A stretch of 64,000 bases of DNA from Defluviicoccus sp. (lineage in GTDB: Bacteria; Pseudomonadota; Alphaproteobacteria; MPNO01). The position numbers were made by a program, and so were the translations under genes. The notes under the pieces were generated by a model. The model was given only the letters and a program-made list of their open reading frames with translations. It was not told where the DNA came from and made no database searches. The stretch is taken from contig JAPPIT010000179.1 in NCBI GenBank assembly GCA_028820505.1, positions 54,123-118,122 of the forward strand. The letters are read 5' to 3'. Below are positions 9,263-16,270 of this stretch, in pieces (position 1 is the stretch's first letter; each line of letters starts with the position of its first letter).

Positions 9263-9365
9263 GCCTTGCTTCCCTGTTTCCCTGCCGTGTTGCCCCGCCG
9301 CCGGCCGGCGGCGGTAGAATGACGCCCGCGCGGAGCCCGCGCAAAGCCGCACCGGGAGAACGGGA

Positions 9366-10313
9366 ATGAAACTGGCGACGTTGGATACAGGCGGCCCCGG
9401 CCGCCCCGCCGTGCTGATCGACGAGGACACCGCGCTCGACCTGACGCTCGCCGCCGATACGCTCCCCGCGGCCCGCCTGGTGCCCGGCAGCGTGCGCGGC
9501 ATCCTCGCCGCCGGCGAGGACGGGCTCGACGCCGTGCGGCGGACCGTCGACGCGGCGGAGGCGGACCGCGACAATCTGCGCGAGACCGGCGCGCTCGGAT
9601 CCTTCGCCAATGCGCCCCTCCTGCCCCCCGTTCCCAACCCCAACCTGATCCTGTCGGAGGGTCTCAACTATCGCCGCCATCTGGAGGAGATGTCGGGCAC
9701 GCCGGCGCCGCCCCACCCGACCGCCTTCGTCAAGGCCGCGTCCTCGCTCACCGGCTCCGGGAAGCCGATCCCCGTGCCGCCGCAATGCCCCGACATGATC
9801 GACTTCGAGGGCGAGTTCACCTTCGTCGTGGGCCGGCGCTGCCACAACGTGTCGGTGGAGGACGCGATGTCCCATATCGGCGGCTACACGATCTGCAACG
9901 ACGTGTCGGCGCGCGACTGGGTGGGCGAGGTGTTCGACGCCGAGGCCAAGTTCGGCATCATCCAGGCTTGGGAACGCAACATCATGGGCAAGCAGCTTCC
10001 CGGCTTCACCCCCTGCGGCCCGGTCATGGTCACCGCCGACGAGATCGCCGACCCGCACGACCTCCAGCTCACCACGACGCTCAACGGCGAGGCGGTGCAG
10101 TCGACGAAGACCGACGACCTGATCTACGGGGTCGCCGAAATCCTCTCCTATTTCTCCCGCTGGTACCGCTTCGAGCCCGGCGACCTGTTCACCACGGGCT
10201 CGCCCGCCGGAGTCGGCTTTGGCCGCGACCCCAAGCTGTTCATGAAGCCGGGCGACAAGATCGAGGTCGAGATCGAGGGAATCGGCCGGTTGAGCAATAC
10301 GCTGGCCGGCTAG
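9366..10313 (+). CDS. Fumarylacetoacetate hydrolase family protein
   Basis: 315 residues, ATG preceded by GGGAGAACGGGA. The FAH catalytic domain is clear: SEGLNYRRHLEEM, DFEGEFTFVVGRRCHN with metal-binding acidic residues, GYTICNDVSARDW, and C-terminal TTGSPAGVGFG. The family hydrolyses or tautomerises acyl pyruvates and 2-oxo-hept-diene-dioates from aromatic ring cleavage. It is divergent from the CoxL gene. Specific substrate not readable. Confidence 0.9.
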   Translation: MKLATLDTGGPGRPAVLIDEDTALDLTLAADTLPAARLVPGSVRGILAAGEDGLDAVRRTVDAAEADRDNLRETGALGSFANAPLLPPVPNPNLILSEGLNYRRHLEEMSGTPAPPHPTAFVKAASSLTGSGKPIPVPPQCPDMIDFEGEFTFVVGRRCHNVSVEDAMSHIGGYTICNDVSARDWVGEVFDAEAKFGIIQAWERNIMGKQLPGFTPCGPVMVTADEIADPHDLQLTTTLNGEAVQSTKTDDLIYGVAEILSYFSRWYRFEPGDLFTTGSPAGVGFGRDPKLFMKPGDKIEVEIEGIGRLSNTLAG

Positions 10314-10355
10314 GGCGGTCCCGGTTTGGTCGGAGCCCCCGTCCGGTTTCTTCCC

Positions 10356-10447
10356 GTCATGGTCGGCGAAGGCCGACCATCCACGAGTTTTTTCGGCGGT
10401 CGGACAAGAAAACAAATCGTGGATGGTCGGCCTTCGCCGACCATGAC
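10356..10447. repeat. Palindromic repeat, family B copy 1
   Basis: About 31-bp perfect arms (GTCATGGTCGGCGAAGGCCG and its reverse complement) flank a 30-bp centre, GTTTTTT...AACAAA. A second copy in opposite orientation lies at 17894-17989. Both immediately precede gene starts. Likely a small mobile hairpin. Confidence 0.85.
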
Positions 10448-10450
10448 GAT

Positions 10451-11341
10451 GTGAAAGGCCCGTCCCCCAGCAAGACGGTGTCCGGCCCGTCTACCGGCCA
10501 CCTCCGCGGCGTCGCCTGGATGACGCTCGCCGCGTTCTTCTTCGCGATGATGATCGTCGCGGGGCGGCGGGTGAGCCACCTGCCGTCGATCGAGATCACC
10601 TTCTTCCAGACCGGCGGCGCGGTGATCTGCCTGCTCCCCTGGCTGGTGGCAAGGGGGCCGGGCGGGCTCAGGACCGCCAACCTCGCGATGCACCTGATCC
10701 GGGGTCTTGCCGCCTTCGCCGGCATGTCGGCCCTGTTCTACGCCGCCCGCTTCACGCCCGCCGCCGACATCACCGCGCTTCTCTTCCTGTCGGTCCTGTT
10801 CACCGTCCTGCTGGCCGCGATGTTCCTCAAGGAGCGGGTGGGGTTCGGGCGGTGGGTGGCGATCGTGGTCGGGTTCGTCGGCGCGCTGATCGTCATCCGG
10901 CCCGGGTTCGAGGCCGCGTCGTGGCCGGCGCTGATCATGCTCTTCGTCGCGCTCGCCTTCGGCGCGGTCAACACGGCGACCCGGTTTCTCGCCGGCGCCG
11001 AGAACCCCAACGCCATCGTGTTCTACATGTACGGGCTGATGTGCCTGTATGCGTCGGTCCCGACGATCCTCGCATGGGAAACGCCGTCCTGGGCCGACGT
11101 GCCGTGGCTTGCCGCGACCGGCCTGTTCGCCGCCGTCGCCCAGCAGGGCATCACCCGGTCGCTCTCGATGGCGCCCACCGCCATCGCGATGCCCGCCTAT
11201 TACCTCCAGCTCCCCTTCGCCGCCGTCGCCGGATATTTCCTGTTCGGCGAGGCGCCCGACGCGTGGATCTGGCTCGGCGCGGCGGTGATCTGCGGCGCGA
11301 CCTACTACGTGATCCGCACCGCCCCGCCCGAGCGGCGGTAG
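10451..11341 (+). CDS. EamA/DMT-superfamily permease
   Basis: About 296 residues with ten hydrophobic segments in two EamA repeats: one beginning WMTLAAFFFAMMIVAG, the second ending with WIWLGAAVICGATYYVI. Drug/metabolite transporters move amino acids, nucleosides or small organics across the inner membrane. The start is uncertain: GTG at 10451 lies four bases after the family B repeat, GTG at 10478 is an alternative, and neither has a strong ribosome site. Compare the EamA gene at 53139. Confidence 0.82.
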   Translation: MKGPSPSKTVSGPSTGHLRGVAWMTLAAFFFAMMIVAGRRVSHLPSIEITFFQTGGAVICLLPWLVARGPGGLRTANLAMHLIRGLAAFAGMSALFYAARFTPAADITALLFLSVLFTVLLAAMFLKERVGFGRWVAIVVGFVGALIVIRPGFEAASWPALIMLFVALAFGAVNTATRFLAGAENPNAIVFYMYGLMCLYASVPTILAWETPSWADVPWLAATGLFAAVAQQGITRSLSMAPTAIAMPAYYLQLPFAAVAGYFLFGEAPDAWIWLGAAVICGATYYVIRTAPPERR

Positions 11342-11343
11342 GG

Positions 11344-11859
11344 CTATTTGGGCAAGGACTCCGATACCCTCGTGAGCAGCGTATCCAGCTTGCCGTCCAT
11401 ACGGTCGAGCCGGATTTCCACTCGGTCCAGCCGGGCGTCCATTCGGTCCAGCTTGACTTCCATCCGGTCGAATCTATCGTCCATCCGGTCGAATCTATCG
11501 TCCATTCGGTCGAGTCTGGCGCCGATCTGCTCAATCAATTCGAGGGTCGTATCCACCCGGTTGTCGAGTCTCTTGACCTCCGATTCGACCTTTCCCTCGA
11601 CACGACGGATGCCGGACCCGGCGATGGCGGACATCCTCTTCACCTGACTGGAGACGCTCTCCACCTTGGCGTCGTGCCGGGCGTCCTGCGCGTTGAGACC
11701 CCAGACGCCCGCCCCTCCCATCGTACCGAGGAGGGCGAGAACAAAGAGCCCGAAGGTCCAGTGCCCGCCATGCTTTTCGAGCCATTCGCGCATGGGTTGA
11801 ATATAATCCCATGACTCATAACCTGCAAGAGAATAACCCTGGCCAGGATCGATCGACAC
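11344..11859 (-). CDS. Small membrane-anchored coiled-coil protein with seven heptads
   Basis: 171 residues. One membrane helix (about 34-54) is followed by a long charged helix. Residues 115-163 are seven nearly identical heptads of type R/K-L/F-D-R-M-D-x, a textbook coiled coil. The GTG at 11859 has no clear ribosome site; ATG at 11793 (MREWLEKHGG) is an alternative that still keeps the helix. I do not recognise a named family; proteins of this shape are annotated as hypothetical or DUF1640-like. A tail-to-tail arrangement with the EamA gene (2-bp gap) gives no functional hint. Confidence 0.65.
   Translation of the reverse strand: MSIDPGQGYSLAGYESWDYIQPMREWLEKHGGHWTFGLFVLALLGTMGGAGVWGLNAQDARHDAKVESVSSQVKRMSAIAGSGIRRVEGKVESEVKRLDNRVDTTLELIEQIGARLDRMDDRFDRMDDRFDRMEVKLDRMDARLDRVEIRLDRMDGKLDTLLTRVSESLPK
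11371..11517. repeat. Seven in-frame 21-bp tandem repeats inside the coiled-coil gene
   Basis: The plus strand shows repeated CCATCCGGTCGAATCTATCGT-like units, each encoding one heptad on the minus strand. Two adjacent units are identical, showing recent duplication. Copy number could vary between strains. Confidence 0.85.
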
Positions 11860-11878
11860 CGCGGGAGAGCGCCCGTCG

Positions 11879-11982
11879 CCCTTCGATACGCCGCTTCGCG
11901 GCTACTCAGGGTGAGGGTAAAGTGCGGCACTGGGAGTTCTCCTCATCCCGAGTAGGCGCGCCAGCGCCGTATCGAGGGACGC
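11879..11982. repeat. Imperfect inverted repeat, family A copy 2
   Basis: Left arm CTTCGATACGCCGC with CTACTCAGGGTGAGGG, right arm CTCATCCCGAGTAGG with GCCGTATCGAGGGACG. It lies between the divergent coiled-coil gene and the SCP2-like gene. Confidence 0.8.
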
Positions 11983-12005
11983 GCGCCACGGCGATCGGGG
12001 GAAGC

Positions 12006-12410
12006 ATGACCGACGAAGAGGTCGCGGCGGTGTTCGAGCGGCTGCCCGCGCTGGTCAACGGGGACATTCCGCTGGTCAGGCGCGGCAGGCATCTCTCGAC
12101 GGCGTTCCTGATCGGCGCCGGCGACGTGCCGGTGCTGGCGACGGTGCGCGAGGGGGCGATTGCCGATGTGACCGTTTCGCCCCCGCCGATGCGCTCCTGG
12201 CGGTTCGCGGTCCGCGCGGGCGCCGATGCGTGGCGGCGCTTCTGGCAGGCCGTGCCGGAGCCCGGCTATCACGACCTGCTGGCGATGACCCGGTTCGGCG
12301 CGGCCCGGATCGAGGGCGACCTCCACCCCCTCCTGGCGAACCTCCGCTACGTCAAGGAGGTGCTGGAAACGCCGCGCCGCGCGGGGCTGGGAGGCGGCGA
12401 TGCCGGTTGA
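12006..12410 (+). CDS. Small SCP2-like protein, partner of the following hydrolase
   Basis: 134 residues; ATG preceded by CGGGGGAAGC. Hydrophobic and aromatic residues (MRSWRFAVRAGADAWRRFW) are followed by GAARIEGDLHPLLANL, which resembles the GxxxxxGD core of sterol-carrier-protein-2 domains, small lipid- or acyl-binding folds. It overlaps the next hydrolase gene by 11 bases, so the two are probably cotranslated and act on the same ligand. The SCP2 assignment is by eye and moderate. Confidence 0.65.
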   Translation: MTDEEVAAVFERLPALVNGDIPLVRRGRHLSTAFLIGAGDVPVLATVREGAIADVTVSPPPMRSWRFAVRAGADAWRRFWQAVPEPGYHDLLAMTRFGAARIEGDLHPLLANLRYVKEVLETPRRAGLGGGDAG

Positions 12411-13260
12411 GTTCGAGCCCATCGCCGGGCGCTACGCCACGATCGGGCTCGGCGGCCGGCCCTGCCGCCTCTTCTTCGAGGAGGCGGGACGGGGAATCCC
12501 GCTTCTCTGCCTGCACACCGCCGGCGCCGACAGCCGGCAGTACCGCCACCTGATGCTCGACGACGCGGTGACCGACCACTTCCGCGTCATCGCATTCGAC
12601 ATGCCGTGGCACGGCAAGTCCTTCCCGCCGCCGGGCTACCAGGACGAGGAGTACCGGTTGACCACCGACGCCTATACCGAAGCGATCCTGGCGGTCGCCG
12701 ATGCGCTGGAGCTGGACCGGCCGGTGCTTCTCGGCTGCTCGATCGGCGGGCGGATCGTGCTCAACATCGCGGCCCGCCACGCCGGGCGGTTCCGCGCCCT
12801 GATCGGCGTGGAGGCGGCCGACCACCAGACGCCGTGGTACGATGCGCAATGGCTCCACCGCCCGGATGTCCACGGCGGCGAGATCTGCGCCGCGATGGTC
12901 TCCGGTCTCGTCGCGCCCCAGGCGCCGGAGGTCCATCGCTGGGAGACCCTCTGGGCCTATCTGCAGAGCGGGCCGGGCGTGTTCCGCGGCGATCTCCACT
13001 TCTACCGCGAGGATTCGGATTACCGCGACCGGACGCACCTGATCGACACCGCGCGCTGCCCGCTCTATTTGCTGACCGGGGAGTATGACTATTCCTGCAC
13101 GCCCGAGGACACGATCCGCACCGCGGACGCGATCCCGGGCGCCAAGGTTATGATCATGCCCGGCCTCGGCCACTTCCCGATGAGCGAGAACCCGGAGGCC
13201 TTCAGGGAGCACATCCTTCCGGTGCTGGATGAGATCAGGGTTGACGCATGTCCGGGTTAG
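12400..13260 (+). CDS. Alpha/beta hydrolase
   Basis: 286 residues. LCLHTAGADSRQYR supplies the oxyanion loop, GCSIGG holds nucleophile Ser114, LTGEYDYSC the acid, and GLGHFPMSENPE the catalytic His. Fits an esterase, enol-lactonase or C-C hydrolase. Coupled to the upstream SCP2-like gene by an 11-base overlap. The GCSIGG elbow with Cys before Ser is less common than GHSxGG. Confidence 0.87.
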   Translation: MPVEFEPIAGRYATIGLGGRPCRLFFEEAGRGIPLLCLHTAGADSRQYRHLMLDDAVTDHFRVIAFDMPWHGKSFPPPGYQDEEYRLTTDAYTEAILAVADALELDRPVLLGCSIGGRIVLNIAARHAGRFRALIGVEAADHQTPWYDAQWLHRPDVHGGEICAAMVSGLVAPQAPEVHRWETLWAYLQSGPGVFRGDLHFYREDSDYRDRTHLIDTARCPLYLLTGEYDYSCTPEDTIRTADAIPGAKVMIMPGLGHFPMSENPEAFREHILPVLDEIRVDACPG

Positions 13261-13275
13261 GCCCGCTCGACGCCG

Positions 13276-13383
13276 CCCTTCGATACGCCCCCTTCGGGGG
13301 CTACTCAGGGTGAGGGATGGGTGGGTGCGGCCAAAAAAATCCCCTCATCCCGGGAGGCGCGAAGCGCGGTATCGAGGGACGCC
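13276..13383. repeat. Imperfect inverted repeat, family A copy 3
   Basis: Left arm CCCTTCGATACGCCC and CTACTCAGGGTGAGGG; right arm CCCCTCATCCCGGGAGGCGC and GGTATCGAGGGACG. Lies between convergent hydrolase genes, where a bidirectional terminator role is plausible. Confidence 0.8.
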
Positions 13384-13385
13384 CC

Positions 13386-14204
13386 CTACTCCCCGAAGAA
13401 ATCCGCCACCAGGCGGCAGAAGCGGTCGTTCTGCTCGATCTGGGTCCAGTGGCCGCATTGGCCGAAGACGTGGAGCTGCGAGCGCGGGATCAGGCGGTGG
13501 AGCGCGATGCTGGATTCGAGCGGGATAATCCGGTCGTCCCGGCCGTGGACGATCAGGGTCTCGTGCCCGAGCGCGCGCAGCGTGTCCTCGCTCTGCGCCA
13601 TCGCCTCGACGTGGCGCTGGCGCGGGGCCGGGAACATCGACGCGTAGGACTCCTGGTAGCCCGGCCGGATGCTGGCCTCGTAGCGCAGCCGGACGAGGTC
13701 GTCGGTCACGATCGAGCCGTCATGGGCGAACAGCCCGATCAGCTCCCGCATCCGCTCCGGCGAGGGCTCGTACCCCCAGACCGCGTCGAGCCCCGGCGTG
13801 ATCTCGAACGGATAGCCCGCCGAACCCATCAACACCAGCTTCTCCACTCGGTCCGGATGGGCGGCCGCCAGCGCCAGCGCAAGGCCGCCGCCGAAGGAGT
13901 TGCCGACGATGCCGCAGGTCTCGATCCCGAGCGCATCCAGCACCGCGACCGCGTGGTCGCGCCAGTAGGGCATCGCATAGACCGCGTCCGCCGGGCGGTC
14001 GGTATAGCCGAAGCCGACGATGTCGGGCGCGACGACCCGGAACCGGTCCTCCAGACGGGGGAGGACCGTCCGCCAGTTGGCCCACGCGGTGACCCCCGGG
14101 CCCGAGCCGTGCAGCAGCAGGATCGGCGGCCCCCCGCCGCGATCGTGCAGGTTGGTCGCGATGCCGCCGGCGTCGACCGTCCGCCCGATCTCGGGGTCGG
14201 CCAT
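13386..14204 (-). CDS. Meta-cleavage product C-C bond hydrolase (XylF/DmpD/BphD type)
   Basis: 272 residues. The motif LLHGSGPGVTAWANWR at 30-45 is characteristic of hydrolases acting on 2-hydroxymuconate semialdehyde-type meta-cleavage products. Triad: Ser103 in GNSFGG, Asp224 in HGRDDRIIP, His252 in GQCGHW. These enzymes cut the product of extradiol ring cleavage into a 2-hydroxydienoate and an acid. No extradiol dioxygenase, hydratase or aldolase is in the window, so the rest of the pathway must be elsewhere. Follows the peroxiredoxin-like gene by 13 bp in the same direction. Confidence 0.87.
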   Translation of the reverse strand: MADPEIGRTVDAGGIATNLHDRGGGPPILLLHGSGPGVTAWANWRTVLPRLEDRFRVVAPDIVGFGYTDRPADAVYAMPYWRDHAVAVLDALGIETCGIVGNSFGGGLALALAAAHPDRVEKLVLMGSAGYPFEITPGLDAVWGYEPSPERMRELIGLFAHDGSIVTDDLVRLRYEASIRPGYQESYASMFPAPRQRHVEAMAQSEDTLRALGHETLIVHGRDDRIIPLESSIALHRLIPRSQLHVFGQCGHWTQIEQNDRFCRLVADFFGE

Positions 14205-14217
14205 CCGCGCCGCGCCG

Positions 14218-14688
14218 CTACTTGCGGGATTCGTAGAAGTTGACGAGCCTCACCAGGTCGGCCGCCTCCACCCGGCCGAGCGGACCGTCGCTATAGGACG
14301 ACAGAACCACCTGGTTGTCCGAGTCCAGCAGGAACTCCGACGGCTGGACGATCGAACGGCGGTCCTCCCACCAGGATCCCAGCTTGTCGGCGATCTCCCG
14401 CGTCACCCCGTAGCCGACCGGGAAGCCGACCTCGTCGGCGACCTCCTGCGCCTTTTCGATCGGGTCGACGCTGGCCGCGACCACGGCCACGCCCATGCCC
14501 TCGAGCGTCTCCCTTTCCTTCTCGAAGCCGACCAACTGCCGGCGGCAGAACGGTCACCAATGGCCCCGGTAGAACAGGACGACCTTGTATTTCGCGTCGA
14601 GCCCGTCCGGCAGGTTCAGACTTCCCCCGCCGACCAGATCGAACTGCAATTCGGGGAACGCGTCCCCGATACCGAGCTTGTCAGCCAT
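14218..14688 (-). CDS. Peroxiredoxin-like (AhpC/TSA) selenoprotein candidate, UxxC active site
   Basis: Read through an in-frame TGA at 14556-14554, the gene encodes 156 residues of a redoxin domain: N-terminal strand and VVLFYRGHW, then residue 45 (TGA), then PFCRRQLVGFEKE. Relatives have FYRGHWCPFCRRQL, so the TGA sits exactly where the first Cys of a CxxC is expected, giving U45-P-F-C48. Reading frame and homology continue without a break to VRLVNFYESRK. The start ATG has GGAGGAGGAAG upstream. Sec insertion is inferred; without selenium machinery the gene would give a 44-residue fragment. Probable role is thiol or peroxide reduction. Lies between an SDR and a C-C hydrolase. Confidence 0.82.
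14527..14556 (-). promoter_or_regulatory. Possible bacterial SECIS hairpin after the in-frame UGA
   Basis: Directly 3' of the UGA the mRNA can form GCCG / CGGC with a 9-base loop GCAGUUGGU, about 15-23 bases after the UGA. A competing CUGCC / GGCAG hairpin also exists. Location and a GU-containing loop fit bacterial SECIS elements, but the stem is short and the assignment is weak. Confidence 0.4.
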
Positions 14689-14801
14689 TGGCCCTCGCTT
14701 CCTCCTCCACGCTCCCGGCGGGATGCCGACGCCCGCCCGGGTTTTGCCGCAAACGCGCCGCTGTGGCAATGGCGGGGCGGCGGCGGTTCCTCGATGCGCC
14801 C

Positions 14802-15524
14802 CTACGCCGTCTGGCCCATCGGGTTGACGACGACGAGCTCCGGGCAGGCGTTGGGGGCGGCGCGGGTCGCCGCGAGGGTCGCCTCGGCGATGTCGGCCGC
14901 CTTCAGGGGCGGGTAGTCGCGGGCGGCGTAGGCGGCCAGGACCTCGGGATGGTCGATCTCGTCGAGGAGGCCCGTATCGACCAGGCCGGGCGCGATCTCG
15001 GTGACCTTGATGCCGTGCTCGGCGAGTTCCAGGCGCAGGCCTCGCGAAATCGCCCGCAGCGCGTGCTTGGTCGCCGCATAGAACAGCATGTAGCGGTAGA
15101 CCCGGTCGCCCAGGACGGATCCCACGTTGACGATCTGCCCGGTCCCGCGCGCCGCCATGCCGTGCGCGACGAGCCGGGTCAGCACCAGCACCGAGTGGAC
15201 GTTGAGCCGCCAGGATTTCTCCCAGTCGGCGGGGTCGCTTTCGAGGAACGGGACGTGGCGGACCCAGCCGACGCCGTTCACCAGGATGTCGACCGGCGCG
15301 GACGCTTCGGCGAGCCCGGCCGCGAATGCCGTGTCGGTGAGGTCGCCCGCGATCGTCTCGACCGATCCCGGAGCGTCCCGGCAGCGTCCGGCGAGTTCGG
15401 CGAGCCTGTCCGCATTGCGGCCCGTCGCGATGACGGTCGCACCCTCCGAAACGAAGGCTTCCGCAATCGCGCCGCCGATTCCTCCGGTCGCTCCGGTGAC
15501 CAGCACGCGTTTGTTCGCCGCCAT
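14802..15524 (-). CDS. Short-chain dehydrogenase/reductase
   Basis: 240 residues. TGATGGIGGAI cofactor loop near the N-terminus, NGVGW (NAG-like) motif, Ser in NVGSVLGD and catalytic YAATK. ATG at 15524 chosen because GGGGG lies eight bases upstream; a GTG nine bases further up is less likely. Classical NAD(P)H oxidoreductase of unknown substrate. 113 bp separate it from the peroxiredoxin gene downstream. Confidence 0.9.
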   Translation of the reverse strand: MAANKRVLVTGATGGIGGAIAEAFVSEGATVIATGRNADRLAELAGRCRDAPGSVETIAGDLTDTAFAAGLAEASAPVDILVNGVGWVRHVPFLESDPADWEKSWRLNVHSVLVLTRLVAHGMAARGTGQIVNVGSVLGDRVYRYMLFYAATKHALRAISRGLRLELAEHGIKVTEIAPGLVDTGLLDEIDHPEVLAAYAARDYPPLKAADIAEATLAATRAAPNACPELVVVNPMGQTA

Positions 15525-15588
15525 GAAGAACACCCCCGTTTATCGCGCCGCCGGAAATCATAGCGGGTTCCGACCTGAGCGGCCGCCG

Positions 15589-15692
15589 CCCTTCGATACG
15601 CGGCTTCGCCGCTACTCAGGGTGAGGGGAAGATTAGGGCCGAAAAGAACCCCCCTCATCCCGAGTAGGCGCGAAGCGCCGTATCGAGGGACG
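15589..15692. repeat. Imperfect inverted repeat, family A copy 4
   Basis: Left arm CCCTTCGATACGCGGC and CTACTCAGGGTGAGGGG; right arm CCCCTCATCCCGAGTAGG and GCCGTATCGAGGGACG. Upstream of the SDR gene, at the edge of a 580-bp gene-free region. Confidence 0.8.
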
Positions 15693-15776
15693 GGTGGCCG
15701 CCGGGAGCCACGGCCCCGAAAAGAAACGGTCGTCTCTATATGTTGTATGCGGCTCGGCTCGACCGGCCATATATCG

Positions 15777-15805
15777 TTGACATGCGGTTCCGCCGCTGCC
15801 ATAAG
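15777..15805 (+). promoter_or_regulatory. Strong sigma-70-type promoter for a small RNA
   Basis: Perfect -35 TTGACA (15777-15782), 17-base spacer, -10 CATAAG (15800-15805). The best promoter seen in the window; the same -10 hexamer and spacing occur at 21327-21355 on the other strand. Confidence 0.65.
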
Positions 15806-15811
15806 GCGCCT

Positions 15812-15885
15812 GCCAAGTGCAAGGACGCGGGTTCGACATGTCCTGACGGGAAGGCCCGGCGCGGCGACGCGGCGGGCCTTTTCCC
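15812..15885 (+). ncRNA. Predicted small RNA of about 75 nt
   Basis: Begins about seven bases after the -10 box at 15800-15805. Contains a hairpin AGGAC (15822-15826) / GTCCT (15840-15844) followed by a terminator hairpin at 15851-15880 with TTTT. No open reading frame with a ribosome site is present between promoter and terminator. I do not recognise it as 6S, SRP RNA, tmRNA or a tRNA. Could instead be an attenuated leader, but no plus-strand gene follows. Confidence 0.5.
15851..15882 (+). terminator. Rho-independent terminator of the predicted small RNA
   Basis: Eight-pair stem AAGGCCCG / CGGGCCTT, GC-rich loop, then TTTT at 15879-15882. Confidence 0.6.
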
Positions 15886-16163
15886 TGTCCGGGGCGCCGC
15901 GCCGTTTCGAAGGTCGGGGGCCCGAAAAGGGTGGAGACGCCAGGTGCCTGGACGCGGGGTCCTGCAACGCGCTCCGAGGAACGCTCCTGACGCCTCCTGA
16001 ACCCTTCCGTTCCGGGGCTTCCCGGCCTCCCGTTCCGCGAACCCGAAGGTCCTCTTCCCGTTCGGCCCTTCCGCCTCAGCCCTTCCGGGCTCTCGTGGCC
16101 CTCGGACCCGAAGGCCCGTTTCCACACCAATACGGTAGCGTCGCATGGCTCCCCGTTACAAAC
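15886..16163. other. Gene-free stretch, pyrimidine-rich
   Basis: No gene supported on either strand. The plus strand is rich in short CCTTCCG, CCCGAAGG and CCTCCTGA words able to form small hairpins. A minus-strand open frame crosses the whole area (15633-16274) but has low-complexity composition and passes through a family A repeat, so it is not called. Confidence 0.5.
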
Positions 16164-16189
16164 GAAAAATCGGTTTTCCGAATTTTTTC
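16164..16189. terminator. Bidirectional hairpin terminator
   Basis: GAAAAATCGG / CCGAATTTTTTC around a TTTT loop, with one bulge and T-runs on both strands. On the minus strand it lies about 80 bases after the UbiD stop codon and would end that transcript. Confidence 0.6.
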
Positions 16190-16202
16190 TGGGGATGGTT
16201 CG

Positions 16203-16262
16203 GGGGATAAGCTGTTGAATTACTGTCCTTTTTGGATAAGTCGGTGGAGAACGGGTGGATAA
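16203..16262. other. Cluster of three DnaA-box-like sites, possible origin-like element
   Basis: Three GGATAA-containing octamers in the same orientation: 16203-16210 (TTATCCCC on minus), 16232-16239 (TTATCCAA) and 16255-16262 (TTATCCAC). The last two match 8 of 9 positions of TTATNCACA when extended. They sit next to an AT-rich patch (16160-16190) that is rare in this GC-rich window. This could be an origin of replication or a DnaA titration or regulation site; chance is not excluded. Confidence 0.4.
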
Positions 16263-16270
16263 TTGGGCAC

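Noticed and set aside
6965..9667. Extended N-terminus for the first CoxL gene
   Set aside because: The extra 135 residues overlap the divergent FAH gene and have no homology; the ATG at 9262 matches the family N-terminus.
14218..14535. Separate 105-residue truncated peroxiredoxin
   Set aside because: Homology continues upstream through the TGA to an ATG with a good ribosome site; the truncated version would lack the active-site strand.
5231..15692. CRISPR array from repeated family A sequences
   Set aside because: Copies are kilobases apart, palindromic over their whole length, and have no regular spacers or cas genes.
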